Source: Lachnospiraceae bacterium
GTDB lineage: Bacteria; Bacillota; Clostridia; Lachnospirales; Lachnospiraceae
Assembly: GCA_021199395.1 (NCBI GenBank)
Contig: JAJQIE010000082.1
Coordinates: forward strand, 1-21,619
Reading direction: 5' to 3'
DNA: 21,619 bases
Positions 1-8,093 of the stretch are shown one piece after another (positions within the stretch are counted from its first letter, which is position 1; every line of letters starts with the position of its first letter). The translations under genes were made by a program, and so were the position numbers. The notes below the pieces were generated by a model. It was not told where the DNA came from and made no database searches. It saw nothing but the letters and a program-made list of their open reading frames with translations.

Positions 1-2040
1 GAAGCGGACATGGAGATGTACCGTGAGTTCACGGCTGAGCAGGAAGCTCTGTATCGGCTTATGGGATGGTTCCCGCAGATCGATTTAAAGGAGAGGGAAT
101 TGCGATGCGGCGGCGATGAGGAGCTGATTTATCGCGTGATGGCGGACGGAGTGGAAGAAATGCTCTCAATAGGCGAGGTGCGGTGTACAAATCGCTTCCG
201 CGCGCGCCGGAGGATCCGTCAGGTAAAGGTATCGGTTGGCGTTTCCGTTTCCGGCGGCCTGCTGGATCTGGATATTATGACGGACGATGTGCCGCCGGAG
301 GAATTGCTCGATATACTGAACAGCTACCGGGAGAAGAAGTCATATTACCGCTTAAAGGACGGCTCTTATGTCAATCTGGACAACCAGTCGCTGGAGCTTC
401 TTTCGGAGCTGATGGATTCCATGCATTTAAAGCCTAAGGAATTTGTAAGTGGGAAAATGCATCTGCCGCTTTACCGGACGCTGTACCTGAACAAAATGCT
501 GGAGGCAAATGACAGCGTATACAGCGACAGGGACAGCCGCTTCCGCGAGATGGTCAAAGAATTCAAGACGGTAAACGACGCTGATTTTGACGTTCCGGAA
601 AGCCTGTCCAAAATCATGCGCAAATATCAGAAGGATGGCTACAAATGGCTTCGCACGCTCGAAGCGTGGCAGCTCGGCGGGATCCTGGCGGACGACATGG
701 GGCTTGGAAAGACGCTGCAGATCATCGCGCTTCTTCTTTCAGCGAAGGAGCGGCGGCAGAGCCTGACGCCTGCGCCGTCCCAGGAGCCTTCGGCTGCTCT
801 CATAGTCGCACCGGCTTCCCAGGTATTCAACTGGGGCGAGGAGATTGCCCGGTTTGCGCCGCAGCTCAGGGTGCTGCTGGTGACGGGGACGCAGGAGGAA
901 CGGCAGGAGAAAATTGCGGGCTATGGGGATTTTGACATACTGGTGACGTCCTATGATTTGTTGAAAAGAGACATTCATCTCTACGAAGATGTTGCATTTG
1001 AATATGAAGTGATTGATGAGGCGCAGTATATTAAGAACCATACGACAGCGGCAGCGAAAGCGGTAAAGGTCATCAGGAGCAGGTATCGGTTCGCACTGAC
1101 CGGTACGCCGATTGAAAACCGTTTAAGCGAGCTGTGGAGTATTTTTGATTTTCTGATGCCGGGCTTTCTGTATTCCTATGAGGTGTTCAAACGTGAGATA
1201 GAGACTCCGGTCGTAAAATATCAGGACGAGTATGCGATGAAGCGCCTGCAGAAAATGGCGGGTCCCTTTATTCTGCGCAGGCTGAAAGCAGACGTCCTGA
1301 AGGATTTGCCGGATAAGCTGGAAGAGGTGCGTTATGTCCGCTTCGCGAAGGAGCAGCAGCAGCTTTATGACGCTCAGGTGCTGCATATGCGGGAAACTCT
1401 CGCATCTCAGGACGCGGATGAGTTCAATAAAAACAAGCTTGCCGTCCTTGCCGAGCTGATGCGGCTGCGCCAGATCTGCTGTGACCCGACACTCTGCTAT
1501 GACAGCTACCGGGGGGAATCAGCAAAAGCGGACGCCTGCATGCAGCTGATTCAGAGCGCCATCGATGGCGGTCACAGGATGCTTCTGTTTTCACAGTTTA
1601 CGACCATGCTGGAAATTCTTCAGCACAGACTGGATCAGGAGCAGATCCCATACTACACGATTACGGGTGGTACGGCAAAGCAGAAGCGGCTGGAGATGGT
1701 AAAGGAATTTAATGCCGGAAGCGTCCCGGTGTTCCTGATCTCGCTGAAAGCGGGAGGGGTCGGGCTGAATCTGACCGGCGCGGATGTCGTTATCCATTAT
1801 GATCCGTGGTGGAATGTCGCCGCGCAGAATCAGGCGACCGACCGCGCGCACCGGATCGGCCAGACGAAGAAGGTCACTGTGTATAAGCTGATCGCGAAGA
1901 ACTCGATCGAAGAAAAGATTCTGAAGCTTCAGGAGGATAAGAGCGCGCTCGCCGATCAGGTAATCAGCGGCGAGACCGGGCAGCTTAGCAGCATGACGAA
2001 AGAGGATCTGCTTGCACTTCTGGATGGAAAAGAATCATAA
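1..2040 (+). CDS. SNF2-family DEAD/DEAH-like helicase, C-terminal part (5' end outside window)
   Basis: The frame is already open at base 1 and ends at TAA 2040, so the gene starts upstream and the ATG at 10 is only an internal methionine. Numbered from that methionine, the Walker A motif GGILADDMGLGKT is near residue 223, the DEAQ Walker B box is at 336, LTGTPIEN follows, and the helicase C lobe has GVGLNLTGADVVIHYDPWW and then DRAHRIGQ (arginine finger region). This is the full two-lobe SNF2 ATPase with part of the SNF2-associated region before it. Such proteins are ATP-driven DNA translocases that remodel protein-DNA or RNA polymerase-DNA complexes; the bacterial substrate is usually unknown. 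No terminator is visible after the stop, and the next promoter starts within 15 bases. The family call is firm; the specific role is not. Confidence 0.95.
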   Translation, partial: EADMEMYREFTAEQEALYRLMGWFPQIDLKERELRCGGDEELIYRVMADGVEEMLSIGEVRCTNRFRARRRIRQVKVSVGVSVSGGLLDLDIMTDDVPPEELLDILNSYREKKSYYRLKDGSYVNLDNQSLELLSELMDSMHLKPKEFVSGKMHLPLYRTLYLNKMLEANDSVYSDRDSRFREMVKEFKTVNDADFDVPESLSKIMRKYQKDGYKWLRTLEAWQLGGILADDMGLGKTLQIIALLLSAKERRQSLTPAPSQEPSAALIVAPASQVFNWGEEIARFAPQLRVLLVTGTQEERQEKIAGYGDFDILVTSYDLLKRDIHLYEDVAFEYEVIDEAQYIKNHTTAAAKAVKVIRSRYRFALTGTPIENRLSELWSIFDFLMPGFLYSYEVFKREIETPVVKYQDEYAMKRLQKMAGPFILRRLKADVLKDLPDKLEEVRYVRFAKEQQQLYDAQVLHMRETLASQDADEFNKNKLAVLAELMRLRQICCDPTLCYDSYRGESAKADACMQLIQSAIDGGHRMLLFSQFTTMLEILQHRLDQEQIPYYTITGGTAKQKRLEMVKEFNAGSVPVFLISLKAGGVGLNLTGADVVIHYDPWWNVAAQNQATDRAHRIGQTKKVTVYKLIAKNSIEEKILKLQEDKSALADQVISGETGQLSSMTKEDLLALLDGKES

Positions 2041-2053
2041 CGTCAAGAATTCG

Positions 2054-2082
2054 TTGACTCTGTCTTTTCAATCAAGTATAAT
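2054..2082 (+). promoter_or_regulatory. Sigma-A-type promoter for the yicC operon leader
   Basis: TTGACT at 2054-2059, a 17-base spacer, and a perfect TATAAT at 2077-2082. The predicted start near 2089 would place the first hairpin of the duplicated leader at the very 5' end of the transcript. The nearest gene downstream on this strand is yicC at 2513, giving a leader of about 420 bases. Confidence 0.8.
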
Positions 2083-2090
2083 GTGACCTA

Positions 2091-2286
2091 TCAGAAGAAA
2101 AGTGCGCTTGCGGACTTTTCTTGATAGGTCAGTGGCAGAATCAGAAAGCTGCGAGTTGCCGCTATCGCGAAGCGATTTTAAATAGCGGCAACGATCTGAC
2201 AGGTGCACGGAGTGCGCGTGTCGTTACCCGAACAGCGGCAGATGTGCGGAGCACATCTGGATTCTGACACTTGTCACACGAAGGAA
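2091..2286 (+). repeat. Hairpin-rich 196-bp direct repeat, copy 1
   Basis: This is a direct duplicate of 2308-2503 with an offset of 217 bases; by eye the two are essentially identical. Each copy contains several inverted repeats: AAGAAAAGT/ACTTTTCTT (2095-2103 with 2114-2122), GTTGCCGCTA/TAGCGGCAAC (2155-2164 with 2183-2192) enclosing the small hairpin ATCGC-GAA-GCGAT, and CAGATGTGC/GCACATCTG around a GGA loop. A short nested hairpin, GTCACAC...GGAAC-AAA-GTTCC...GTGTGAC, bridges 2274-2307 between the copies. Transcribed from the 2054 promoter, this would form a strongly folded leader. It matches no riboswitch class I recognise. Confidence 0.85.
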
Positions 2287-2307
2287 CAAAGTTCCGATAG
2301 TGTGACT

Positions 2308-2503
2308 TCAGAAGAAAAGTGCGCTTGCGGACTTTTCTTGATAGGTCAGTGGCAGAATCAGAAAGCTGCGAGTTGCCGCTATCGCGAAGCGATTTTAAAT
2401 AGCGGCAACGATCTGACAGGTGCACGGAGTGCGCGTGTCGTTACCCGAACAGCGGCAGATGTGCGGAGCACATCTGGATTCTGACACTTGTCACACGAAG
2501 GAA
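2308..2503 (+). repeat. Hairpin-rich 196-bp direct repeat, copy 2
   Basis: Second copy of the unit at 2091-2286. It ends about 10 bases before the yicC start codon, and its last bases (GAAGGAAGGA) also supply the yicC ribosome binding site. The repeat can be read in frame with yicC, which artificially lengthens the open frame back to 2420; the repeat nature argues against that start. Confidence 0.85.
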
Positions 2504-2512
2504 GGAAAAATC

Positions 2513-3391
2513 ATGGTCAGGAGTATGACAGGCTTTGGCAGATGTGAGTATCTCCAGGGCAGCAAAAAGTTTACAGTGGAAATCAAGGCGGTGAATCACC
2601 GCTATTTTGACGTTAATATTAAAATGCCGAAGAAATTCAGTTTTTTTGAAGCCACGATTCGCAACGAACTCAAGACCTGGGTTCAGCGCGGAAAAGTGGA
2701 TCTGTATGTGACATATGAGGATTATGCGGAGGAGACGGTTGCGCTGAAATACAACGAAGCGCTTGCGGGTCAGTATCTGGCTTATTTTCACCAGATGTCA
2801 GAAAAATTTGGATTGACAGAGGACGTCACAGTGTCGCGTCTGGGACGATGCCCGGATGTGTTTTCGATGGAAGAACAGGATATTGATGAGAATGAGATAT
2901 GGGAGGTTCTGCAGCATGCGCTTTGGGGCGCGTGCGAACAGCTGTCAGCCTCCAGAGAAAAAGAGGGAGAATCTTTAAAAACAGATATTCTTGACAAATT
3001 GGCGAGAATGGATGAAAATGTAAGTCTCGTAGAAGCCCGCTATCCGCAGATTGTCGCGGAATACCGCACAAAGCTGGAGGACAAGGTAAAGGAGCTGTTG
3101 GCGGATACGCAGATCGAGGAGTCGCGTATTGCCTCGGAGGTGGTGCTTTTTGCGGATAAGATCTGTACGGACGAGGAGACGGTGCGTCTGCGCAGCCATA
3201 TCCATACCATGCAGGCGGCTCTTACCGGAGGCGGCGAGATCGGGCGGAAGCTTGATTTTATCGCGCAGGAGATGAACCGTGAAGCGAATACCATTCTTTC
3301 CAAGGCAAATGATCTGGAGACTTCAAATATTGCGATTGACCTGAAGACGGATGTAGAAAAGGTCCGCGAACAGATCCAGAACATAGAATGA
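2513..3391 (+). CDS. yicC: YicC/YloC-family endoribonuclease
   Basis: The product is 292 residues, the usual family length. It begins MVRSMTGFGR and ends in the conserved DLKTDVEKVREQIQNIE-type tail. YicC proteins are endoribonucleases implicated in small-RNA and mRNA turnover; members of this family typically neighbour remA and gmk in Firmicutes, as here. I chose ATG 2513 because the family starts at the MTGF motif and AAGGAAGGA lies just upstream. The longer frame from 2420 runs through the duplicated leader. It is the first gene of an operon driven from 2054. An 81-base gap separates it from remA. Confidence 0.93.
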   Translation: MVRSMTGFGRCEYLQGSKKFTVEIKAVNHRYFDVNIKMPKKFSFFEATIRNELKTWVQRGKVDLYVTYEDYAEETVALKYNEALAGQYLAYFHQMSEKFGLTEDVTVSRLGRCPDVFSMEEQDIDENEIWEVLQHALWGACEQLSASREKEGESLKTDILDKLARMDENVSLVEARYPQIVAEYRTKLEDKVKELLADTQIEESRIASEVVLFADKICTDEETVRLRSHIHTMQAALTGGGEIGRKLDFIAQEMNREANTILSKANDLETSNIAIDLKTDVEKVREQIQNIE

Positions 3392-3472
3392 CAATTTCGC
3401 GCAAATCCGTTATGTTGCGGATGAGTCGGCGGCGAAGCTGCGGGGATACCTGTAAATAAAGGGAATAAAAAT

Positions 3473-3802
3473 ATGGCAGATCTGGTTAATATTGGTTTTG
3501 GAAATCTTGTAAATACAGAGAAGGTGATCGCGGTGGTGAATCCGGACGCGGCGCCCATCAAACGAATGGTGCAGAACGCGAAGGAGCAGCAGCGGGTCAT
3601 TGACGCTACACAGGGACGCAGGACAAAGGCGGTGATCGTCATGGAAACGGAGCAGATTGTGTTGTCTGCCGTACAGCCGGATACCATCGCGCGGCGTCTG
3701 GGTGTGGGCGCTTACGCAAAACGTGGAGGTACGACGGAAAGCGATCCGGACAGAGAGCCGTTGGCGGATGTATCAGCAAAGAGGGAACCGAAGGGAGACT
3801 AG
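3473..3802 (+). CDS. remA: RemA (DUF370) DNA-binding regulator
   Basis: The product is 109 residues. Its first ~80 match the RemA family: MADLVNIGFGN at the start, then VIAVVNPDAAPIKRM, DATQGRRTKAVI and SAVQPDTIARRL. In Bacillus subtilis RemA forms oligomeric rings that bind repeated DNA sites and activate extracellular matrix and osmoprotection genes. The last ~25 residues are a charged, probably disordered extension beyond the usual ~90-residue length. It sits 2 bases before gmk, so the two are co-transcribed. AAAGGGA precedes the ATG. In this organism the matrix role is an extrapolation. Confidence 0.9.
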   Translation: MADLVNIGFGNLVNTEKVIAVVNPDAAPIKRMVQNAKEQQRVIDATQGRRTKAVIVMETEQIVLSAVQPDTIARRLGVGAYAKRGGTTESDPDREPLADVSAKREPKGD

Positions 3803-3804
3803 TT

Positions 3805-4455
3805 ATGGACAGAAAGGGAATCCTGATCGTAGTATCCGGATATTCCGGGGTCGGAAAGGGTACGCTGATGAAAGCCCTGACTGCACGTTATGGCCAGTAT
3901 GCGCTGTCGATTTCAGCGACAACGCGGGAACCCAGGGAGGGCGAGGCCGATGGGAGGGAATACTTTTTCAAGACAAAGGAGGAGTTTGAAGAGCTGATTG
4001 CACAGGAGCGCCTGATTGAATACGCGAGCTTCTGTGATCATTATTATGGTACGCCCAGAGATTATGTTGAAGAACAGCTTGAGCAGGGGCGTGATGTCAT
4101 TCTGGAGATTGAACAGCAGGGGGCGCTCAAGGTAAAGGAGAAGAACCCGGACGTCCTGATGCTTTTTGTCATGCCGCCAGATACAGAGACGCTGGTAAAG
4201 CGGCTCAGGGGGCGAGGTACGGAGCCGGAGAAAGTGATACAGCAGAGACTTGTGCAGGCAGTGGAGGAGTCAAAGCATGTGGATCAATATGATTATATGA
4301 TCGTGAATGACGACCTGGAACGGGCGGTGGAGGAGCTGCACCATCTGATCGAGAGTCAGCATACCATGATAAACAGGAATCTGGACTTTGTAAGGCAGAT
4401 TCAGAAAGACCTGGTGCTTTTGGCGGATGCACAGACGCCGGGGAAAAAGAATTAA
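3805..4455 (+). CDS. gmk: Guanylate kinase
   Basis: The product is 216 residues. It phosphorylates GMP to GDP with ATP in the cytoplasm, an essential step of guanine nucleotide synthesis. The P-loop GYSGVGKGT is at residues 12-20. The GMP-binding region follows with TTREPREGE and DGREYFF, and the lid region has RLRGRGTE. The start codon is 2 bases after the remA stop and is preceded by GAAGGGAG. The length and motif order are normal for Gmk. Confidence 0.97.
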   Translation: MDRKGILIVVSGYSGVGKGTLMKALTARYGQYALSISATTREPREGEADGREYFFKTKEEFEELIAQERLIEYASFCDHYYGTPRDYVEEQLEQGRDVILEIEQQGALKVKEKNPDVLMLFVMPPDTETLVKRLRGRGTEPEKVIQQRLVQAVEESKHVDQYDYMIVNDDLERAVEELHHLIESQHTMINRNLDFVRQIQKDLVLLADAQTPGKKN

Positions 4456-4525
4456 ATGACAGAAAACAACATATGTTGTTCACAGACCACTATTTTAGAT
4501 GTGATCAGGAAAGGAGAATGAAAGT

Positions 4526-4792
4526 ATGTTACACCCATCGTATTCTGATTTAATGAACGTAGTCAACAGTGAGGTAGAGGAGGGGGAGACGCCGGTTGTA
4601 AACAGCCGTTACTCTATTGTGATGGCGACCTCCAAGCGGGCGCGCCAGATCATTGCGCGCCAGACCAAGGCCGGAGAGGATATGAAAGCGTTTACCGTTT
4701 CCAAGCCTCTTTCAAAAGCGGTAAATGAGCTGTATACCGGACAGCTCAGGATTCTGCCCGGTGAGGAAGAGAGTGAACAGGAAGAAGAGTAA
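4526..4792 (+). CDS. rpoZ: DNA-directed RNA polymerase omega subunit
   Basis: The product is 88 residues. It starts MLHPSYSDLM and carries the omega signature NSRYSIVMATSKRARQI, followed by KPLSKAVNEL and an acidic tail. Omega binds the beta' subunit and helps assemble the polymerase core. It lies 70 bases after gmk with AAGGAG upstream. The gmk-rpoZ pairing is a standard bacterial arrangement and supports both calls. Confidence 0.95.
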   Translation: MLHPSYSDLMNVVNSEVEEGETPVVNSRYSIVMATSKRARQIIARQTKAGEDMKAFTVSKPLSKAVNELYTGQLRILPGEEESEQEEE

Positions 4793-4816
4793 TGCTGCGA
4801 TAACGGAGGAATCAGA

Positions 4817-5809
4817 TTGAAGAAAGTAAAGGAGTTCAGCAGAAGCTATATTTTTCTTTCCATTCTCTATATTGCGATTGGGATTGTGCTTCTGGTCTGG
4901 CCGAATCTGAAAATTGAAACGATCGGAAATGGTCTTGGCATTATCATGATCGTGGTCGGGGCGACCTACGCAGTGATTTATTTTACGGGGAACAGGAAGC
5001 AGGAAGGCTATCTGCAGGTTGATCTGGTGATCGGGATTGTCTGCGCGGCGTTTGGCGTGTTTATTTTGCTGACGCCGGAATTCCTTGCCATGATTCTTCC
5101 ATTTGCGATGGCGACTGTGCTGCTTGTGGGTGCGATCGTCAAGATACAGAGTGCAGTCAGTATGAAACGCCTGTTTATCAGACGATGGTATCTTGCCCTG
5201 ATCGGCGCTCTGATCATTATTGCGCTTGGCATTGTTTTGCTGGTTTTCCCGTTTAAGAAGGATTCGTACATGCTTTTGTACATCGGTGTCTGCCTGATCC
5301 TGGACGGCCTGACCAATCTGATGGGGCTGTTCTGTATAAAGCTCCGGACGAAAAAGCTGGAGAAAATACAGAGGAAGAATCCGGGCGTGGATATAAAAGC
5401 GCTGATCGAGGATGAATGGGAAAAGGCGGATGCTGTAAAAGCGGAGAGAAAGGCCAGAAAGAAGGAAAGGAAGCAGACGGAGGTTGTGGTAGATGAGGCA
5501 GAGGATGTTACTGACAATGAGAAGACACCTTCTGCAGCACAGGAGGGTTCGCAGCCAGAAAAGACTGCCGCGGATACTGCTGTGGACAGGCCAGAGGATA
5601 AACCAGGGAAAAGAAAGCTATTCCCGAAAAAATCCACTGCTGCTGAGAAAACTACAATACAGCCGGATACTATAATAGATGGAGAGACAGTTGATTCGCC
5701 GTCTGTGTGTGAATCGAAAGAGGAAAATGTGTCATTTCCGGTTCCTGTGGGGGAACAGGCAGACAGTTGTGAATCTGACAAAGAGAGCGAGGACATAGAA
5801 CAGTCATGA
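4817..5809 (+). CDS. DUF308 (HdeD-like) membrane protein with long charged C-terminal tail
   Basis: The product is 330 residues. Roughly residues 10-180 hold about six hydrophobic segments in the paired-helix pattern of DUF308/HdeD proteins. From ~190 onward it is hydrophilic, with a basic stretch (KAERKARKKERKQ) and then an acidic, Ser/Thr/Glu-rich, probably disordered tail. It uses a TTG start, six bases after GGAGGA. Its stop overlaps the rimO start as ATGA, showing translational coupling. HdeD in Escherichia coli is linked to acid resistance, but no function is established for this type. Its place inside a housekeeping operon suggests constitutive expression. Confidence 0.85.
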   Translation: MKKVKEFSRSYIFLSILYIAIGIVLLVWPNLKIETIGNGLGIIMIVVGATYAVIYFTGNRKQEGYLQVDLVIGIVCAAFGVFILLTPEFLAMILPFAMATVLLVGAIVKIQSAVSMKRLFIRRWYLALIGALIIIALGIVLLVFPFKKDSYMLLYIGVCLILDGLTNLMGLFCIKLRTKKLEKIQRKNPGVDIKALIEDEWEKADAVKAERKARKKERKQTEVVVDEAEDVTDNEKTPSAAQEGSQPEKTAADTAVDRPEDKPGKRKLFPKKSTAAEKTTIQPDTIIDGETVDSPSVCESKEENVSFPVPVGEQADSCESDKESEDIEQS

Positions 5810-7143
5810 AGGTCATGTTTGTTTCACTCGGCTGTGATAAAAATCTGGTCGATTCTGAAGAAATGCTGGCTCTGCTTACCTCGCACGGATACACGATCAC
5901 AGATGATGAGACAGAGGCGGACGTTATTGTCGTAAACACCTGCTGCTTCATCAATGACGCGAAGGATGAGAGCGTCCAGACGATTCTGGAAATGACAGAA
6001 TACAGGAAATCCGGCAGCTGCAGGGCATTGCTGGTGACAGGATGTATGGCGCAGCGCTACCGGCAGGAGATTCTCGATGAGCTTCCGGAGGTAGACGCTG
6101 TCCTCGGCACGACCGCCTATGAAAAAATTATTCCTGCGATTGAAAAGGCACTGGGAGGCGACCGCAGTATCGAGGAGGAATCACTAACTTATCTGCCGCA
6201 TCCGCAGAAGAACCGTGTGGTGACGACGGGAGGACACTACGCTTACCTGAAAATTGCGGAGGGCTGTGACAAGCACTGTACGTACTGTATTATCCCTAAG
6301 CTTCGCGGACCGTATCGAAGCGTACCGATGGAAGAACTGGTTTCGCAGGCGGAAGCTCTGGCACAGCAGGGTGTAAAGGAGCTGATTCTGGTCGCTCAGG
6401 AGACGACGGTTTACGGCGTTGACCTGTACGGTTATAAATGCCTGCATCTGCTGCTGGAAGCTCTCTGCCGGATCAGCGGCCTGCGCTGGATCCGGATTTT
6501 GTATTGTTATCCGGAGGAGATTTATGACGAGCTGATCGAGGTCATGCGGCGTGAACCTAAGATCTGCCATTACCTGGATCTGCCCATACAGCATGCGTCC
6601 GACGCTGTGCTGAAACGTATGGGACGCCGCACGACACGTGCGGATCTGACTGCGATTATTGAGAATCTGCGGAAAAAAATTCCGGATATCGTGCTTCGCA
6701 CTACGCTGATCGCCGGCTTTCCGGGTGAGACGAGGGAGCAGCACGAGGAGGTGATGGACTTTATCGATGAGATGGAGTTTGACCGCCTTGGCGTGTTTAC
6801 CTATTCGCAGGAGGAGGACACTCCCGCCGCTTCCATGCCGGAGCAGCATGAGGAGGAGACGAAGCGAAACTGGCAGGAGGAGCTGATGGAGCTGCAGCAG
6901 GAGATCGCTTTTGACCGGGCGGAAGCGATGGTCGGGCATACCGTGACGGCGATGGTAGAGGGCGAGATTCCGGAGGAGCATGTCTATGTGGCGCGCACAT
7001 ACGGGGACGCTCCGAACGTGGACGGCCTGCTGTTTCTGCATACGGACGAGACGCTGATGTCCGGCGATTTTGTCCGGGCAAAAATCACAGGCGCTGCGGA
7101 ATATGATTTGATTGGAGAGATTGCGGATGAATTTACCGAATAA
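5806..7143 (+). CDS. rimO: Ribosomal protein S12 methylthiotransferase RimO
   Basis: The product is 445 residues. It is a radical-SAM methylthiotransferase that modifies a conserved aspartate of ribosomal protein S12. The N-terminal domain has the three cluster cysteines at 10 (SLGCDKN), 46 (NTCCF) and 80 (TGCMAQ). The radical-SAM CxxxCxxC is C154, C158 and C161 in EGCDKHCTYCIIPKLRG, and a TRAM-like domain closes the C-terminus. YLDLPIQHASDAVLKRMGR is a family signature. RimO fits better than MiaB because of MKVMFVSLGCDKNLVDSE at the start. It overlaps the gene before (ATGA) and pgsA after (17 bases). Confidence 0.95.
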   Translation: MKVMFVSLGCDKNLVDSEEMLALLTSHGYTITDDETEADVIVVNTCCFINDAKDESVQTILEMTEYRKSGSCRALLVTGCMAQRYRQEILDELPEVDAVLGTTAYEKIIPAIEKALGGDRSIEEESLTYLPHPQKNRVVTTGGHYAYLKIAEGCDKHCTYCIIPKLRGPYRSVPMEELVSQAEALAQQGVKELILVAQETTVYGVDLYGYKCLHLLLEALCRISGLRWIRILYCYPEEIYDELIEVMRREPKICHYLDLPIQHASDAVLKRMGRRTTRADLTAIIENLRKKIPDIVLRTTLIAGFPGETREQHEEVMDFIDEMEFDRLGVFTYSQEEDTPAASMPEQHEEETKRNWQEELMELQQEIAFDRAEAMVGHTVTAMVEGEIPEEHVYVARTYGDAPNVDGLLFLHTDETLMSGDFVRAKITGAAEYDLIGEIADEFTE

Positions 7144-7660
7144 GCTGACAATGCTTCGCATGTGCATGGTACCGGTATTTGTGGTGCTGATGCTTGCGGA
7201 TTTGAAAAATGGAAATTATTGGGCCGGACTTGTGTTTATTCTGGCGAGTGCGACGGACGCGCTGGATGGCTACATTGCCAGAAAGAACAACCTGATCACG
7301 GATTTTGGAAAGTTCATGGATCCTATCGCGGATAAGCTTCTGGTGTGTTCCGCGCTGATCTGTCTGGTCGCGCAGGGCGAGCTGGCGGCATGGGTGGCCA
7401 TCATCATTATCGGACGGGAGTTTATCATCAGCGGATTTCGTCTGGTGGCGTCCGAAAAAGGGACTGTGATCGCGGCGAGCTACTGGGGTAAATTTAAGAC
7501 CATCGCCCAGATGCTGATGATTATCGTGATGATATTTGATTTTGGCGGTGTATGGGAAGTGATAGCACTGGTTCTGATATGGGTCGCGCTGATCCTGACC
7601 GTGATATCGCTGATCGATTACCTGAAAAAGAACTGGAGCCTCATGGAAGGACAGATGTAA
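7127..7660 (+). CDS. pgsA: CDP-diacylglycerol-glycerol-3-phosphate 3-phosphatidyltransferase
   Basis: The product is 177 residues. It makes phosphatidylglycerol phosphate at the membrane, the committed step to phosphatidylglycerol. The complete CDP-alcohol phosphatidyltransferase motif is present: D44, D47, G48, A51, R52, G61, D65 and D69 in DALDGYIAR...GKFMDPIAD. Several membrane helices surround it. I place the start at ATG 7127 (MNLPNKLTMLR), six bases after GGAGAGA, rather than at the upstream TTG, because MNLPN is the family start. It overlaps rimO and appears to be the last gene of the operon. Confidence 0.94.
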   Translation: MNLPNKLTMLRMCMVPVFVVLMLADLKNGNYWAGLVFILASATDALDGYIARKNNLITDFGKFMDPIADKLLVCSALICLVAQGELAAWVAIIIIGREFIISGFRLVASEKGTVIAASYWGKFKTIAQMLMIIVMIFDFGGVWEVIALVLIWVALILTVISLIDYLKKNWSLMEGQM

Positions 7661-7940
7661 ATCCGGTTCCTGCAGCCTCTGAGACCATGAATTTGATGAT
7701 ACTATAGCCATAGGTCAGTCGGCACGGTATGATTTAAAAAGCTTATTTTGAAGCTTTTGAAGCCTGTAAACGTGGATAAAGCGTATGGGGATGGAGGCGG
7801 TGGCTGTGAAGAGTTTTAATACATCTGTCATTTGCAGAAGATGTTTTAATCAGGCGAAAGCGAAGCTTACCGGAATCAGGAAAATAGTCATAAATGAGAA
7901 AACGATTCTGGAGGTCATTGTGTGATGGTTTGGTATACTG

Positions 7941-8093
7941 AATCCCGTCGAAAAGTTATGCTGCTACAGAGAAAAACTGGTGCAGGAAGCATTGAGAATA
8001 CTGGAAGCAATATTTACCCCACATTTCCATGATGAAATGTGGGGTTTTGTCTTAACAGGGGATACCATCAGGCGTTTCGGAACCTCAACGTGA
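7941..8093 (+). pseudogene. Reverse-transcriptase remnant (group II intron maturase-like)
   Basis: The in-frame stretch ending at TGA 8093 reads REKLVQEALRILEAIF then TPHFHDEMWGF. This resembles the fingers segment of group II intron reverse transcriptases (VQEA.R..LE.I..P.F...S.GFRP). Only about 50 codons survive; the frame is closed by a stop at 7923-7925 upstream, there is no start, and the similarity fades after GF. It overlaps the end of the minus-strand NrdG-like remnant. The identification is by eye and rests on one motif. Confidence 0.5.
8017..8050 (+). terminator. Possible intrinsic terminator
   Basis: CCCCACATTTC (8017-8027) and GAAATGTGGGG (8034-8044) form a perfect 11-bp stem with a 6-base loop, followed by TTTTGTCTT. 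The shape is good for a plus-strand terminator. It lies inside the reverse-transcriptase-like remnant and about 360 bases after pgsA, so its link to the operon is uncertain. Confidence 0.5.

Noticed and set aside
2091-2503. Riboswitch or T-box before yicC
   Set aside because: No T-box sequence, specifier loop or known riboswitch core was recognised, and exact duplication of a whole unit is unlike a ligand-binding aptamer before an RNase gene.
2420-2512. N-terminal extension of yicC
   Set aside because: The extension is encoded by the duplicated leader repeat, which also gives the same peptide in the first copy at 2203. The family start and ribosome site are at 2513.
3040-3687. 215-codon minus-strand frame opposite yicC and remA
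   Set aside because: It spans two well-supported genes and their intergenic gap, with no recognisable domain.
5008-5796. 262-codon minus-strand open frame opposite the DUF308 gene
   Set aside because: The Ser/Thr-rich product is the mirror of the acidic tail codons of the real gene, and its coding logic is explained by the plus strand.
6184-7167. 327-codon minus-strand open frame opposite rimO and pgsA
   Set aside because: It is antisense to two clearly conserved genes, has a low-complexity His/Arg/Gln-rich product, and no ribosome site or family match.
7785-7925. 46-codon plus-strand frame after pgsA
   Set aside because: It has no family likeness and lies among gene debris. A GGAGG-like stretch is present but is not enough support.
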